Shown here in pieces: positions 1-8,454 of a stretch of 64,000 bases of DNA. A program made the position numbers and the translations under genes. Positions within the stretch are counted from its first letter, which is position 1, and the number at the start of each line of letters is the position of its first letter. This DNA comes from JAWLFI01 sp964627995 (GTDB taxonomy: Bacteria > Bacteroidota > Bacteroidia > Chitinophagales > Saprospiraceae): the NCBI GenBank assembly GCA_964627995.1, contig CAZVLN010000004.1, forward strand, positions 44,345 through 108,344, written 5' to 3'. The notes under the pieces were generated by a model that was not told the DNA's origin, searched no databases, and saw only the letters and a list, made by a program, of their open reading frames with translations.

Positions 1-210
1 ATCTGATGGATATCGAGAGGCTCTTTTTATGAAGCACATCCGATGCTGTCCGGCTTGATCAGGGAAGATATGCAGAAGTACTGCTGCAGTCTTTGCATTT
101 TTTGGTTTTTTCACCCGAGACCTTCCAAAACCAGATAGTTCTGCTTGAGCCGCAGTTCCCGGCAATTCAAGCTGGGGAAAAGAATCTAAAAAATGACGTA
201 AGTACTCCAA
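1..210 (-). CDS. Nudix hydrolase, CoA pyrophosphatase-like (N-terminal part, cut by window edge)
   Basis: An open frame runs off the left end of the window; 70 codons are visible. It has a TTG start at 210, preceded by an in-frame TAA, and the translation begins MEYLRHFLDSFPQLELPG. The stretch KTAAVLLHIFPDQ followed by MCFIKRASRYPSD resembles the N-terminal strand of CoA-pyrophosphatase Nudix proteins, where AAVLL, a short loop, then xxRxS precede HxGQISFPGG. The Nudix box itself would lie beyond the window, so the catalytic residues cannot be seen. The gene follows hemD by 50 bp on the same strand and may be cotranscribed with it. The family hydrolyses CoA or other nucleotide pyrophosphates. 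The family call is inference from the N-terminus only. Confidence 0.6.
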   Translation of the reverse strand, partial: MEYLRHFLDSFPQLELPGTAAQAELSGFGRSRVKKPKNAKTAAVLLHIFPDQAGQHRMCFIKRASRYPSD

Positions 211-260
211 AACTATCCCTGTTTATTTGTCTAACATCAAAAAATAGGGGAGTGTTCGCT

Positions 261-1037
261 TTATTTTTTTCCGTTAGCTACAACTATATACTTCTCGAGA
301 GCCATAGTCATTGATGGCGTCTCAGGTTGAGGTGCTTTAATATTAATTTCCAATCCTCGATCTTCAACCGCCTTGCTAGTGGAGTTGCCAAAAGCAGCTA
401 TACGCGTATCATTTTGTTTGAAGTCAGGAAAGTTTTTATATAAAGATTCGATACCTAATGGACTAAAGAAAACTAGAACATCGTAAGTGATATCAGCTAG
501 ATCGCTAAGGTCACTCGCTACGGTTCGATACATCATCGCTTCTTGATGATCTATATTTTCTGCCTTTAGGTAACGTACGACTTGTTTACTTCCCAGATTA
601 GAGCAAGGTAAAAGGAAGTTTTCAGTTTTTTTGTGCTTTTTGAATGCGCTTTCAAGGTCAGCAATTTTGCGTTTGCCAACAAAAACCTTACGCTTTCTGT
701 ACACAATAAACTTCTGTAAATAGTGCGCTACAGCTTGAGAAATACAAAAGTATTTGGTGTCTTCTGACATTTTAATTCTCATCTCTTCACACATACGGAA
801 GAAATGGTCGATACTGTTTCTGCTTGTAAAAATAACTGCAGAGTATTCGTCAGGACGGACGCGCTGTTTGCGAAACTCTTTTTCCGTGACCTCTTCAACA
901 TGAATAAAAGATCGGAAATCAATTTTCAGATCGTATTTTTCGGCTAAATTGAAAAATGGAGATCTTTGTGGTTGGGGTTGTGAAACTAAAATAGTTTCCA
1001 CAGGTTTATATACCTGTTTCTTGGTGTTCGTTGCCAT
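261..1037 (-). CDS. hemD: Uroporphyrinogen-III synthase (HemD family)
   Basis: 258 residues, the usual length for HemD, which cyclises hydroxymethylbilane to uroporphyrinogen III in tetrapyrrole synthesis. The two-domain alternating layout is visible: VETILVSQPQPQRSPFFNLAEKYDL opens domain 1, YSAVIFTSRNSIDHFF carries the family's conserved F-T-S-xN-(A/S)-V/I motif, and VLVFFSPLGIESLYKNF with RIAAFGNSTSKAVEDRGLE is the matching second-domain motif. HemD is poorly conserved in sequence, so the call rests on these motifs and length. No other heme gene lies nearby. It sits 18 bp downstream of the DUF4271 gene on the same strand, so the two are probably one operon. Confidence 0.8.
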   Translation of the reverse strand: MATNTKKQVYKPVETILVSQPQPQRSPFFNLAEKYDLKIDFRSFIHVEEVTEKEFRKQRVRPDEYSAVIFTSRNSIDHFFRMCEEMRIKMSEDTKYFCISQAVAHYLQKFIVYRKRKVFVGKRKIADLESAFKKHKKTENFLLPCSNLGSKQVVRYLKAENIDHQEAMMYRTVASDLSDLADITYDVLVFFSPLGIESLYKNFPDFKQNDTRIAAFGNSTSKAVEDRGLEINIKAPQPETPSMTMALEKYIVVANGKK

Positions 1038-1055
1038 GCAAGTCTTTTTAATTTC

Positions 1056-1997
1056 TTAGCTGAAATAAGGTTGAAAGAACTTGTAAAGCACTGCTAAGGG
1101 TGCTATTTCGATGGTGCAAAGGTACAATAAAAAATGGAACTTGTGCTGACTTAAAAGTGGTGCAGCTATAAAAAGTCCTCTAAGTTGCCGTAAGATGTAA
1201 AACAATCCGATAAGAAACAGGGCTAAATATATAAAATAAATAGTTAATGCGTCTGGTGAAAATGCAATAAAAAGATTAACTGGGAATAAAATTAAGCCCA
1301 AAAAGAGATTAAATATGAGAATAGTGAAACTGAATTGATAGACTGTTTTTTCAATCGGAAAAATACCACCAATGAACCCTAAGGATAAATGTCGGACAGT
1401 ATAAATTAGTCCAAGCATAACACTAATGGTGAGTAAATTGACCTCAAGTGATAAGTAGTTAGTTTGTTCAGAAACTAAAAATAGAAACAGTCCCCCATTA
1501 ATGATGCTGAAGAAGTAAAGAAATACAAATTGAGATAGTCCTCTGGATCTCAATTTTCTCAGCAGTAAGTTTAGATAATTATCGTTGAGTATTGACCGGA
1601 AAATTTCATTGACCACTGAGCGCCGAAAGGAAATAACTACAGTCAAGTACAATACGAGTAAAATGAATGTCCCAAAGATCAGATTGCTTTTGCGTTGCGA
1701 ACTAAGGGGTAAAGTATCATCAGCCTCATGAGCAGAATCTACTTTTTCCCCAACTTTTGGAGCACCGGTGTCTATTGAAATGTTCACTTCGCGTCTACCT
1801 AGGGAGTCACTCTCAGCTAACGAATCTGATGGTATCTGAAATGGATTTTTAACTGGCGGTGGAGAAGCGAAGGAATCCTGACTAGTTTGCTTCGGTTGTT
1901 CGAGCCGGTGTCTTAAGTCAAATGGTGATTGGCTTGATATTGATTGAATATATCCAATGCAGATCAGTAAGATTACGTAAATCTTAAGTTTCGCCAT
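1056..1997 (-). CDS. DUF4271-type polytopic membrane protein
   Basis: 313 residues from the ATG at 1997 (translation MAKLKIYVILL). A start 15 bp further upstream is possible but would put MIFLT before a good signal peptide that ends near ISSQS. After it comes a low-complexity Ser/Pro/Asp-rich stretch of about 80 residues, then six or seven hydrophobic segments beginning with NLIFGTFILLVLYLTVVISF. This signal-peptide, linker and multi-span layout, together with the adjacent hemD, matches the DUF4271 proteins of Bacteroidota. The function is unknown. The promoter region is shared with the divergent sensor kinase gene. Confidence 0.7.
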   Translation of the reverse strand: MAKLKIYVILLICIGYIQSISSQSPFDLRHRLEQPKQTSQDSFASPPPVKNPFQIPSDSLAESDSLGRREVNISIDTGAPKVGEKVDSAHEADDTLPLSSQRKSNLIFGTFILLVLYLTVVISFRRSVVNEIFRSILNDNYLNLLLRKLRSRGLSQFVFLYFFSIINGGLFLFLVSEQTNYLSLEVNLLTISVMLGLIYTVRHLSLGFIGGIFPIEKTVYQFSFTILIFNLFLGLILFPVNLFIAFSPDALTIYFIYLALFLIGLFYILRQLRGLFIAAPLLSQHKFHFLLYLCTIEIAPLAVLYKFFQPYFS

Positions 1998-2069
1998 GGT
2001 CAAAAATATCAAAAAGATATCATATGTATCATTGTTTGGTGTAAAAACTGCTTTAGCCTAGCATTTCTC

Positions 2070-2096
2070 TTGCTCACTTTGTTTGTCTTATCTTTG
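2070..2096 (+). promoter_or_regulatory. Putative Bacteroidota promoter of the two-component operon
   Basis: TATCTTTG at 2089-2096 fits the -7 consensus TAnnTTTG of Bacteroidota, with a TTG at 2070-2072. The spacing of 16 is a little short. The -7 box ends only four bases before the ATG at 2101, so if it is used the transcript would be nearly leaderless. Confidence 0.4.
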
Positions 2097-2100
2097 AAAT

Positions 2101-3381
2101 ATGAATACCAAACTCATTTCTCGAGTGGTCATTTTAGGGGTTGTGGCGATAATAGGAATTATAAGCCTTCAAGCTTTCTGGATATATCAAAGTTGGACTC
2201 AGGAAAGTAAGGAGTTCAATGAACGCGTAACCATAGCACTGCGGGAAGTTGCGGAAAAAATATCGCTGTATAACGAAGGAACACTTCCTTCACAGGATGT
2301 TATTATAAGAGAAAGTGCAAATTACTATTTGGTTAATATCGATGATGTAATAGACGCCAATGTACTTGAGCACTATTTATATAGTACGTTTGCAAACCAC
2401 TCCATCATATTGGATTTTGAGTATGCTGTCTTTGATTGCCATACCCGCGAAATGGTGTACGGAAACTATTGTAATGTGATCCAGGATGATGTGAGGACTC
2501 TCGAGCGAGCGCCGTCTGATTTGCCGAGATACGATGAGTTCATTTACTATTTTGGCGTTCGTTTCCCAACCATGCAGAATTACTTATTTAAAGAGCTAGG
2601 GCGCGTTTGGGTTGTGACGGGTATATTGTTGATTACCCTTTTATTTTTTTCTTATGCTATTTACGTGATACTGAGTCAAAAGCGATGGGCTGAATTGCAA
2701 AAGGACTTTATAAGCAATATGACGCATGAATTTAAAACTCCTATTTCATCCATTAAGATCTCCTCAGATGTGATGAGCAAGTCTGAGGTTATAAAACAAG
2801 ATGAAAAACTTCGAACTTACCTGTCTATAATACAAAGTCAAAATCAACGGCTAAATCGACAAGTAGAACAAGTCCTAAGCTTGGCAAAACTAGAGAACGA
2901 TCAGTTTGATTTACAACTCGAGACAGTGAGTATAAAAAGTGTGTTTGAGGAGATAGAGGAAGCCCACCGGATGCCTATCGAATCGATGGGTGGAGAATTC
3001 AATGTACAAGTTCCTACTGAGGACGTGACCATTCAAGCGGATCGCTCTCATCTCTTCAATGTACTTAATAATTTGGTTGAGAATGCCGTAAAATACACTG
3101 ATGGTGAAGCAGCTGTTTCTTTAAATCTGTTTACAGAAGATGAGGAAAAAATTTGTATCGAAGTGCGAGATAATGGTCAAGGTATACCGGAAGAATACCT
3201 GGATAAAATAACGGATAAGTTTTTTAGAGTTCCCATGGGAAATGTTCACGATGTAAAGGGTTTCGGTCTGGGTTTGTATTATGTGAACAACATCTGCGAT
3301 GCGCACAAATGGAACTTTAAAGTTGAATCCAAAATTGGAAATGGAACGATTTGCCGTATCTTTATTCCCATAATGGATTAA
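2101..3381 (+). CDS. Sensor histidine kinase, RprX-like
   Basis: 426 residues. TM1 is at about residues 8-28, a periplasmic sensor region of about 140 residues follows, and TM2 lies near 168-192 (VWVVTGILLITLLFFSYAIY). The HisKA box NMTHEFKTPISSIK holds the phospho-accepting His209. The HATPase_c domain shows N (NLVENAVKYTDG), G1 (DNGQGIP), F (FFRV) and G2 (GFGLGLYYV) boxes. It is followed after 5 bp by its response regulator. Domain order and the very conserved H box resemble the RprX kinases of Bacteroidota; the signal sensed is unknown. Confidence 0.9.
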   Translation: MNTKLISRVVILGVVAIIGIISLQAFWIYQSWTQESKEFNERVTIALREVAEKISLYNEGTLPSQDVIIRESANYYLVNIDDVIDANVLEHYLYSTFANHSIILDFEYAVFDCHTREMVYGNYCNVIQDDVRTLERAPSDLPRYDEFIYYFGVRFPTMQNYLFKELGRVWVVTGILLITLLFFSYAIYVILSQKRWAELQKDFISNMTHEFKTPISSIKISSDVMSKSEVIKQDEKLRTYLSIIQSQNQRLNRQVEQVLSLAKLENDQFDLQLETVSIKSVFEEIEEAHRMPIESMGGEFNVQVPTEDVTIQADRSHLFNVLNNLVENAVKYTDGEAAVSLNLFTEDEEKICIEVRDNGQGIPEEYLDKITDKFFRVPMGNVHDVKGFGLGLYYVNNICDAHKWNFKVESKIGNGTICRIFIPIMD

Positions 3382-3386
3382 CTAAT

Positions 3387-4079
3387 ATGTCTTACAAGCC
3401 CCGCATTTTATACGTTGAGGATGATGAATCCCTGAGTTATCTCACTAAAGACAACCTAGAGTTTGAGGGGTATGATATCGATCATTTCTCCGATGGCGAA
3501 ACCGCGCTGGAAGCTTTCCTGAATAAGGAATATGATTTGGCTCTATTAGACGTTATGTTACCAAGAATGGATGGGTTTACGCTCGCTCGAGCCATTCGAG
3601 AGCGAGATAAAAATGTGCCCATTATCTTTTTGACCGCCAAAGGGCTGAAAGAGGATAAAATTGAGGGATTGAAATTAGGTGGCGATGATTACATTACAAA
3701 ACCGTTTTCTATAGAAGAACTTCAGCTTAAAATCAAAGTGTTTTTAAAGCGCAGTCAGGTTAAAGAGAACAAAGCTGAAGACGTTTATCAAATTGGCAAT
3801 TGGGTGCTAGCTGCTAAGGCTTTTGAACTCCGGTATCTTGTTAATGGAGATGAACACAAATTGACAAAAAGAGAAACTGAAATTGTAAGAGAGTTTTTTA
3901 AACATCCGAATGAAGTGGTTAAGCGGAAAGACTTGCTCATTCAGTTCTGGGGCGAGGAAGATTATTTTAAGAGCAGATCGTTAGATGTCTTTATTTCGCG
4001 TATTCGCAAGTTATTGAAAAAAGATCCCGGAGTTGAAATCGAGAGTATCCATGGAATCGGATTTAGATTAAATTGTTAA
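3387..4079 (+). CDS. OmpR-family response regulator, RprY-like
   Basis: 230 residues from the ATG at 3387 (MSYKPRILYVEDDE); a longer in-frame start inside the kinase gene would add residues before the receiver domain. The receiver domain has acidic D12/D13, phospho-acceptor D55 (LLDVMLP) and Lys in DDYITKPFS. The C-terminal winged helix (about 130-230) has KLTKRETEIVREFFKHPNEV and SLDVFISRIRKLLKK. The stretch PIIFLTAKGLKEDKIEG resembles Bacteroides and Porphyromonas RprY. It is probably the partner of the kinase encoded just upstream. Confidence 0.92.
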   Translation: MSYKPRILYVEDDESLSYLTKDNLEFEGYDIDHFSDGETALEAFLNKEYDLALLDVMLPRMDGFTLARAIRERDKNVPIIFLTAKGLKEDKIEGLKLGGDDYITKPFSIEELQLKIKVFLKRSQVKENKAEDVYQIGNWVLAAKAFELRYLVNGDEHKLTKRETEIVREFFKHPNEVVKRKDLLIQFWGEEDYFKSRSLDVFISRIRKLLKKDPGVEIESIHGIGFRLNC

Positions 4080-4084
4080 CTATT

Positions 4085-6274
4085 ATGACGATGAAATTCA
4101 TTCAAACTATATGGTATGGCGTAATATTCCTTTTAATATTTTGTCCGGGAGAAATCGGCTCTCAAAACTTGTTGTCCAATGATATTATTTGGTCTTCAGG
4201 CCAATTGAGATCGCAAAGCCCTGGCAACTTTTCTTTTCTTTCTAATGGTCGTCACTATACGAAATTGAATGACTATTATTTAGATGTATACGATATTGAA
4301 ACGGGTAATCGCATTCGGTCAGTTTTTACAAAAGATCAAATTTTGGAAACTGACTATAATGGACCTTCTTTTGACAATTATCAATTCGGTCCCAATGAAG
4401 AAAAAATTCTACTTGCCACTGGTTCTGAGAAAATTTATAGATATTCAAAAAAGGCTTACTACTATATCTATGATTCCGCCACAAACAGTTTGGAAGCCCT
4501 GGATTCGACGGGAAAGCAACTCTATCCTACTTTCAGTCCCAACGGATCGGAAGTTGCCTATGTAAAGAATAATAATTTATACGTAAAGGATCTAAATTCA
4601 GGTGAAACTCGAGCCATAACCACAAAGGGTAAGTGGAATCACCTGATATATGGAGCTGCTGATTGGGTGTATGAAGAGGAATTGAAATTGACCCGGGCAT
4701 TTGAATGGAGTCCGAATGGTCAACATTTAGCATATATGGAATTTGATGAATCGGATGTTGAACAGTTCAGCATGAAATATTACAGGGACGGTGCATATCC
4801 GGAGGAATACCGATTTAAATATCCCAAGGTAGGAGCCGAGAACGCAAAAGTGTCTGTTTACATCGTTGATATGAATGATTTAGATACGCGCCGCTTAGCG
4901 GTTCCCAAAGGCTGGACAGATTATTATGTGCCCAGAATTCACTGGATGCCGGGTACTTCTGAACTGGTAGTAACATACCTAAATCGGCTTCAAAATCACT
5001 TATTGTTAACGGCCTACAATAAACTAACATCAGAATCTAGAATTTTGTTAGAAGAGAAGAATCCGTACTATATAAGTATACATGATAACCTTCAGTTTTT
5101 ACCCGAAAAAAACCAATTTATTTGGTTTTCTGAGCGGAATGGATGGAATCAATTATTGCTTTTCGATTATCAGGGGGAATATGTACGGGCATTAACGGAA
5201 GCAAAATACGATGTCACCGAGTGCTATGGATATGATGCAAATTCTGACCAGCTTTTTTATCAGGCAGCGGTTCCCAGACCGGAGGAGCGCCAGGTTTTTT
5301 CAGTATCTCTGCAAGGCGACTCCCGCAAACCTGTTTTGAAACAAAAAGGTTGGAATTCAGCGACCTTCAGCCCCGACTTTTCCTATTTTGTTGCCAGGCA
5401 TGCTACAATAAATACTCCACCCTCTTATTCAATTATGAACCGGGAAGGTGAGGAGGTCCGGCCATTGATTCAAAATGAACGCTTGACCAAGCTGCAATCC
5501 TCTTATAGTTGCCAACCTATAGATTTTCAGCAAGTAACCGTGGCAGACTCCGTTTTGCTTAATAGTTATATTCTCTATCCTAACGATTTTGATTCCAGTC
5601 GTCAATATCCCGTCCTCATGCACGTCTACGGAGGACCCAATAGTCAGCAGGTAGTCGATAATTGGAAAGGTAGTTACTATTGGTGGTTTCAAATGCTAGC
5701 ACAAAAAGGGTTTATCGTCGTATCGGTAGATAATCGAGGAACTGGTGCCAGAGGAGAGGCGTTTCGCAAAATCACCTATAAACAATTGGGACGTATAGAG
5801 TCTAATGATCAGATTGAAGCTGCTCGGTTTCTTGCTGATAAGAATTATGTGGATGCGGATAACGTTTCTATTTTTGGATGGAGTTATGGCGGGTATCTAT
5901 CTAGTTTAGCCTTACTAAAAGGAAATGATGTGTTTTCGGCAGGTATTGCTGTAGCACCGGTAACAAATTGGAAATGGTATGATTCGATTTATACAGAGCG
6001 GTACATGCAAACTTACGCCTTGAATGAAAAGGGATATGATACTAATGCACCTATGTTTTATGCCAACCGATTAAAAGGGCGCTATCTATTAGTTCACGGC
6101 TTAGCTGATGATAACGTTCATTTTCAGCATACGGCTGAAATGAGTAATGCACTTATAGAAAACAATAAGCAGTTCGATACCTATCTCTACCCCAATCGAA
6201 ACCATGGGATTTACGGATCTAATGCCAGACGACATTTATTTAATAAAATCACGAATTTTCTACTAGAAAGATAA
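4085..6274 (+). CDS. Dipeptidyl-peptidase IV (S9 family serine peptidase)
   Basis: 729 residues from the ATG at 4085; ATG 4091 is equally possible, while an upstream TTG overlaps the regulator gene. An N-terminal signal segment (FIQTIWYGVIFLLIF) points to export. A beta-propeller (about 40-480) carries ADWVYEEEL, the double-Glu motif that binds the substrate amino terminus in DPP IV. The alpha/beta-hydrolase domain has Ser600 in GWSYGG, an Asp in HGLADDNVH and a His in NRNHGIYG, so the catalytic triad is complete. It should release X-Pro dipeptides in the periplasm. It starts 5 bp after the regulator, so it may share that transcript. Confidence 0.93.
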   Translation: MTMKFIQTIWYGVIFLLIFCPGEIGSQNLLSNDIIWSSGQLRSQSPGNFSFLSNGRHYTKLNDYYLDVYDIETGNRIRSVFTKDQILETDYNGPSFDNYQFGPNEEKILLATGSEKIYRYSKKAYYYIYDSATNSLEALDSTGKQLYPTFSPNGSEVAYVKNNNLYVKDLNSGETRAITTKGKWNHLIYGAADWVYEEELKLTRAFEWSPNGQHLAYMEFDESDVEQFSMKYYRDGAYPEEYRFKYPKVGAENAKVSVYIVDMNDLDTRRLAVPKGWTDYYVPRIHWMPGTSELVVTYLNRLQNHLLLTAYNKLTSESRILLEEKNPYYISIHDNLQFLPEKNQFIWFSERNGWNQLLLFDYQGEYVRALTEAKYDVTECYGYDANSDQLFYQAAVPRPEERQVFSVSLQGDSRKPVLKQKGWNSATFSPDFSYFVARHATINTPPSYSIMNREGEEVRPLIQNERLTKLQSSYSCQPIDFQQVTVADSVLLNSYILYPNDFDSSRQYPVLMHVYGGPNSQQVVDNWKGSYYWWFQMLAQKGFIVVSVDNRGTGARGEAFRKITYKQLGRIESNDQIEAARFLADKNYVDADNVSIFGWSYGGYLSSLALLKGNDVFSAGIAVAPVTNWKWYDSIYTERYMQTYALNEKGYDTNAPMFYANRLKGRYLLVHGLADDNVHFQHTAEMSNALIENNKQFDTYLYPNRNHGIYGSNARRHLFNKITNFLLER

Positions 6275-6283
6275 AAGCACTCT

Positions 6284-6748
6284 ATGAGTCAAGCATTTCA
6301 ACCTGAAATCGAATATAAAAACCGAAAAGCAAGCTTTGAGTATCATCTCGATAAGATGTTTGAAGCAGGCATTCAACTTACTGGAACGGAAGTTAAGTCC
6401 ATCCGGAATGGAGGTGTAAATATGGGCGATGCCTATTGTTATTTTGATCGAAAAGGTGAACTCATCGTCAAGAAACTTCACATTTCTGAGTATAAATACG
6501 GAAATGATCAAAATCACGATCCCTTACGACCCAGAAAACTACTTTTGAAAAAGCGAGAATTGAGACAATTGCAAAGAAAAGTAAAGGAACGCGGTTTTTC
6601 CATTGTTCCCGTTCGAGTTTTTGTGAATGAAAGGGGACTTGTAAAAATGGATATTGCTCTTGCTCGCGGTAAGAAAGTATACGATAAGCGAGACTCCATC
6701 AAGAAAAAGGATCGCAAGCGGGATTTAGATAGAAATCTCAAATACTAA
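6284..6748 (+). CDS. smpB: SsrA-binding protein SmpB
   Basis: 154 residues, full length. The beta-barrel motifs YEFHLDKMFEAGIQLTGTEVKS-like and IRNGGVNMGDAYCYF are seen, and the basic C-terminal tail (KKVYDKRDSIKKKDRKRDLDR) is the part that enters the ribosomal A site. SmpB binds tmRNA and starts trans-translation of stalled ribosomes. The tmRNA gene itself is not in this window. It lies 9 bp after the peptidase gene and converges on the anti-sigma fusion gene, whose stop is 5 bp away. Confidence 0.95.
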   Translation: MSQAFQPEIEYKNRKASFEYHLDKMFEAGIQLTGTEVKSIRNGGVNMGDAYCYFDRKGELIVKKLHISEYKYGNDQNHDPLRPRKLLLKKRELRQLQRKVKERGFSIVPVRVFVNERGLVKMDIALARGKKVYDKRDSIKKKDRKRDLDRNLKY

Positions 6749-6753
6749 AGCCT

Positions 6754-8454
6754 TTATCGAATGACTCTTCGCATTTGAAACTGAAAGCTAAGTGTTTGAA
6801 TATTATCTCGATTTGGGCCTAAACCATCTGAAAAAGGAGATACGGTAAGTATAGGTGAAAATTGAATAAGCCAATCATCTGACAGGTGACGTATCACGCC
6901 TCCACCTATATTAACAGTCATAAAACTATTTTCGTTAATACTTCCTCCCTGGAACACACCTTCTTGAAAGTTTTTATTCCACAATTTTGGAATATCCGGG
7001 AGCCGGGCAATTTCTTCCGGACTTAAGTCATCCCGATCTATATTAATATCTGCGATTTCACCTGATCGGATCCTATACGACGAATTTAAAGCCAATTGAA
7101 ATCCCCCTCCAAAGTGTAAAAAGAATTCCCAATCTGAGGCGGTAGATATGTACTTGCGCGCAAAAATGCCCAAGGAAAGCACATCAAATCTCAAGTCATC
7201 TAATCGAATAAACTGCAAATCCGGTGCTCCCTGCCGTTGAAATATTTCATTGTATTGCGGGGCAAGGTAGTGCCATTGTTGATACCCAGCATGAAGGCCA
7301 AAAGCATTGTTAGCTGTTCGTTCTTCCCATTCTAATCCAACATATATGTTTTGATCTAACTGAACTCGTTCTCCAATCGGGTAAAAAGGGTCATCTATTG
7401 TTTTAATTCGGTTTAAATTCCAAGCGCAAACTATACCTATCGTCTGCTCATAGGGACGCTGAGACTTGTCAAGTAAAGATGGTTCTGATTCTCTTTCAAA
7501 GCCTTTCATGATCGCTGGATTAAGCTGAGATAACTCTGTTAGCTTTGAAAGCGGGATTTGTGGAAGCCGCGGCACCCGATTTTTATGGATAATCAGATTA
7601 TTACTATTGAAGTTTGATAATGGTGATGCCTCGCCTGGCAACGGATTCTTATAGATAACCGGATAATTACCACTGAAGTATGGTAAAGGGATTATCCCGT
7701 TTTGTACTGCAGGACTATAGGGTGTATGAATTTGTTCGATACCTGGTGTCAACGATTGTTTAACTAGAGGATTTTCCTGCATGCTGAGAACCTCACTTTG
7801 GGAGCTGTTTTCTGATGTCGATGCTTCCCTGGAAAGCTGGGGTAGAGTTACATGAGGCGCCTTAGTATTTTCCGGCGAAGTGATATCTTTTGTGGAATTT
7901 TCGGAATTTGTGACGGCTTGATCGCTTACCCTATCTTGATTGCTTTTCTTGGGTTCAGCTGCAGCAACTTTTACTAAGGTATGGTCCTTTGCAATAGTAG
8001 TTTCAGCTGGACTGCGATCCGCGTTTTGTGTATTATTTTCAAGGAACTGTGAAGGAAATCCTATCCAAAATAGAAGCAATAAAATAAGCAGTTCAGCTAA
8101 CTTAGTACCACCAATTATTTTAGATCTGCGATTTTGTAATTCAAGAGTCTGGACGAAGGTGCTCCATGCAGTAGGCTCAAAATCTGAAGTGCTTTGAGCT
8201 ATTTTTGTCTTTATAATCTCATCCACAGGATGAGAATCCCCTATTTTTTCTGAATGGTTATCGATAAATTCATCCCAATCAGTTTCCATAGCGCTAGGAG
8301 TCATGCCACTCAGGTGCTGATAAACTGTTTTGTCAATATCATTACCGTCATCCAATTCTAAATCTTCAAAAGGAGGTATCGCTTTCCAGGGCGGATTTTT
8401 GTCGGTTTGATGTAATGCGTTTCTAACGATATGGTCTATAGAAAATTCACTCAT
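6754..8454 (-). CDS. Anti-sigma-like membrane protein fused to an outer-membrane beta-barrel-like domain
   Basis: 566 residues. The N-terminal region (1-112) has no signal peptide, is acidic, and holds three short W-centred motifs (PPWKAIPPFEDL, TDWDEFIDNH, TAWSTFVQTLE). A single TM follows at about 113-134 (AELLILLLLFWIGF), then a 190-residue Ser/Thr/Pro/Asn linker, then a C-terminal domain (about 335-566) with alternating strands, such as LHAGYQQWHYL and LGIFARKYI, that end in FQFQMRRVIR, like small Bacteroidota barrels. It overlaps the ECF sigma gene by 8 bp, the usual sigma/anti-sigma arrangement. Anti-sigma function is inferred from position and topology; no classic zinc motif is seen. 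Confidence 0.7.
   Translation of the reverse strand: MSEFSIDHIVRNALHQTDKNPPWKAIPPFEDLELDDGNDIDKTVYQHLSGMTPSAMETDWDEFIDNHSEKIGDSHPVDEIIKTKIAQSTSDFEPTAWSTFVQTLELQNRRSKIIGGTKLAELLILLLLFWIGFPSQFLENNTQNADRSPAETTIAKDHTLVKVAAAEPKKSNQDRVSDQAVTNSENSTKDITSPENTKAPHVTLPQLSREASTSENSSQSEVLSMQENPLVKQSLTPGIEQIHTPYSPAVQNGIIPLPYFSGNYPVIYKNPLPGEASPLSNFNSNNLIIHKNRVPRLPQIPLSKLTELSQLNPAIMKGFERESEPSLLDKSQRPYEQTIGIVCAWNLNRIKTIDDPFYPIGERVQLDQNIYVGLEWEERTANNAFGLHAGYQQWHYLAPQYNEIFQRQGAPDLQFIRLDDLRFDVLSLGIFARKYISTASDWEFFLHFGGGFQLALNSSYRIRSGEIADINIDRDDLSPEEIARLPDIPKLWNKNFQEGVFQGGSINENSFMTVNIGGGVIRHLSDDWLIQFSPILTVSPFSDGLGPNRDNIQTLSFQFQMRRVIR

Noticed and set aside
93..314. Plus-strand open frame of 73 codons
   Set aside because: It lies opposite the partial Nudix frame and the hemD end, has no family features and no promoter.
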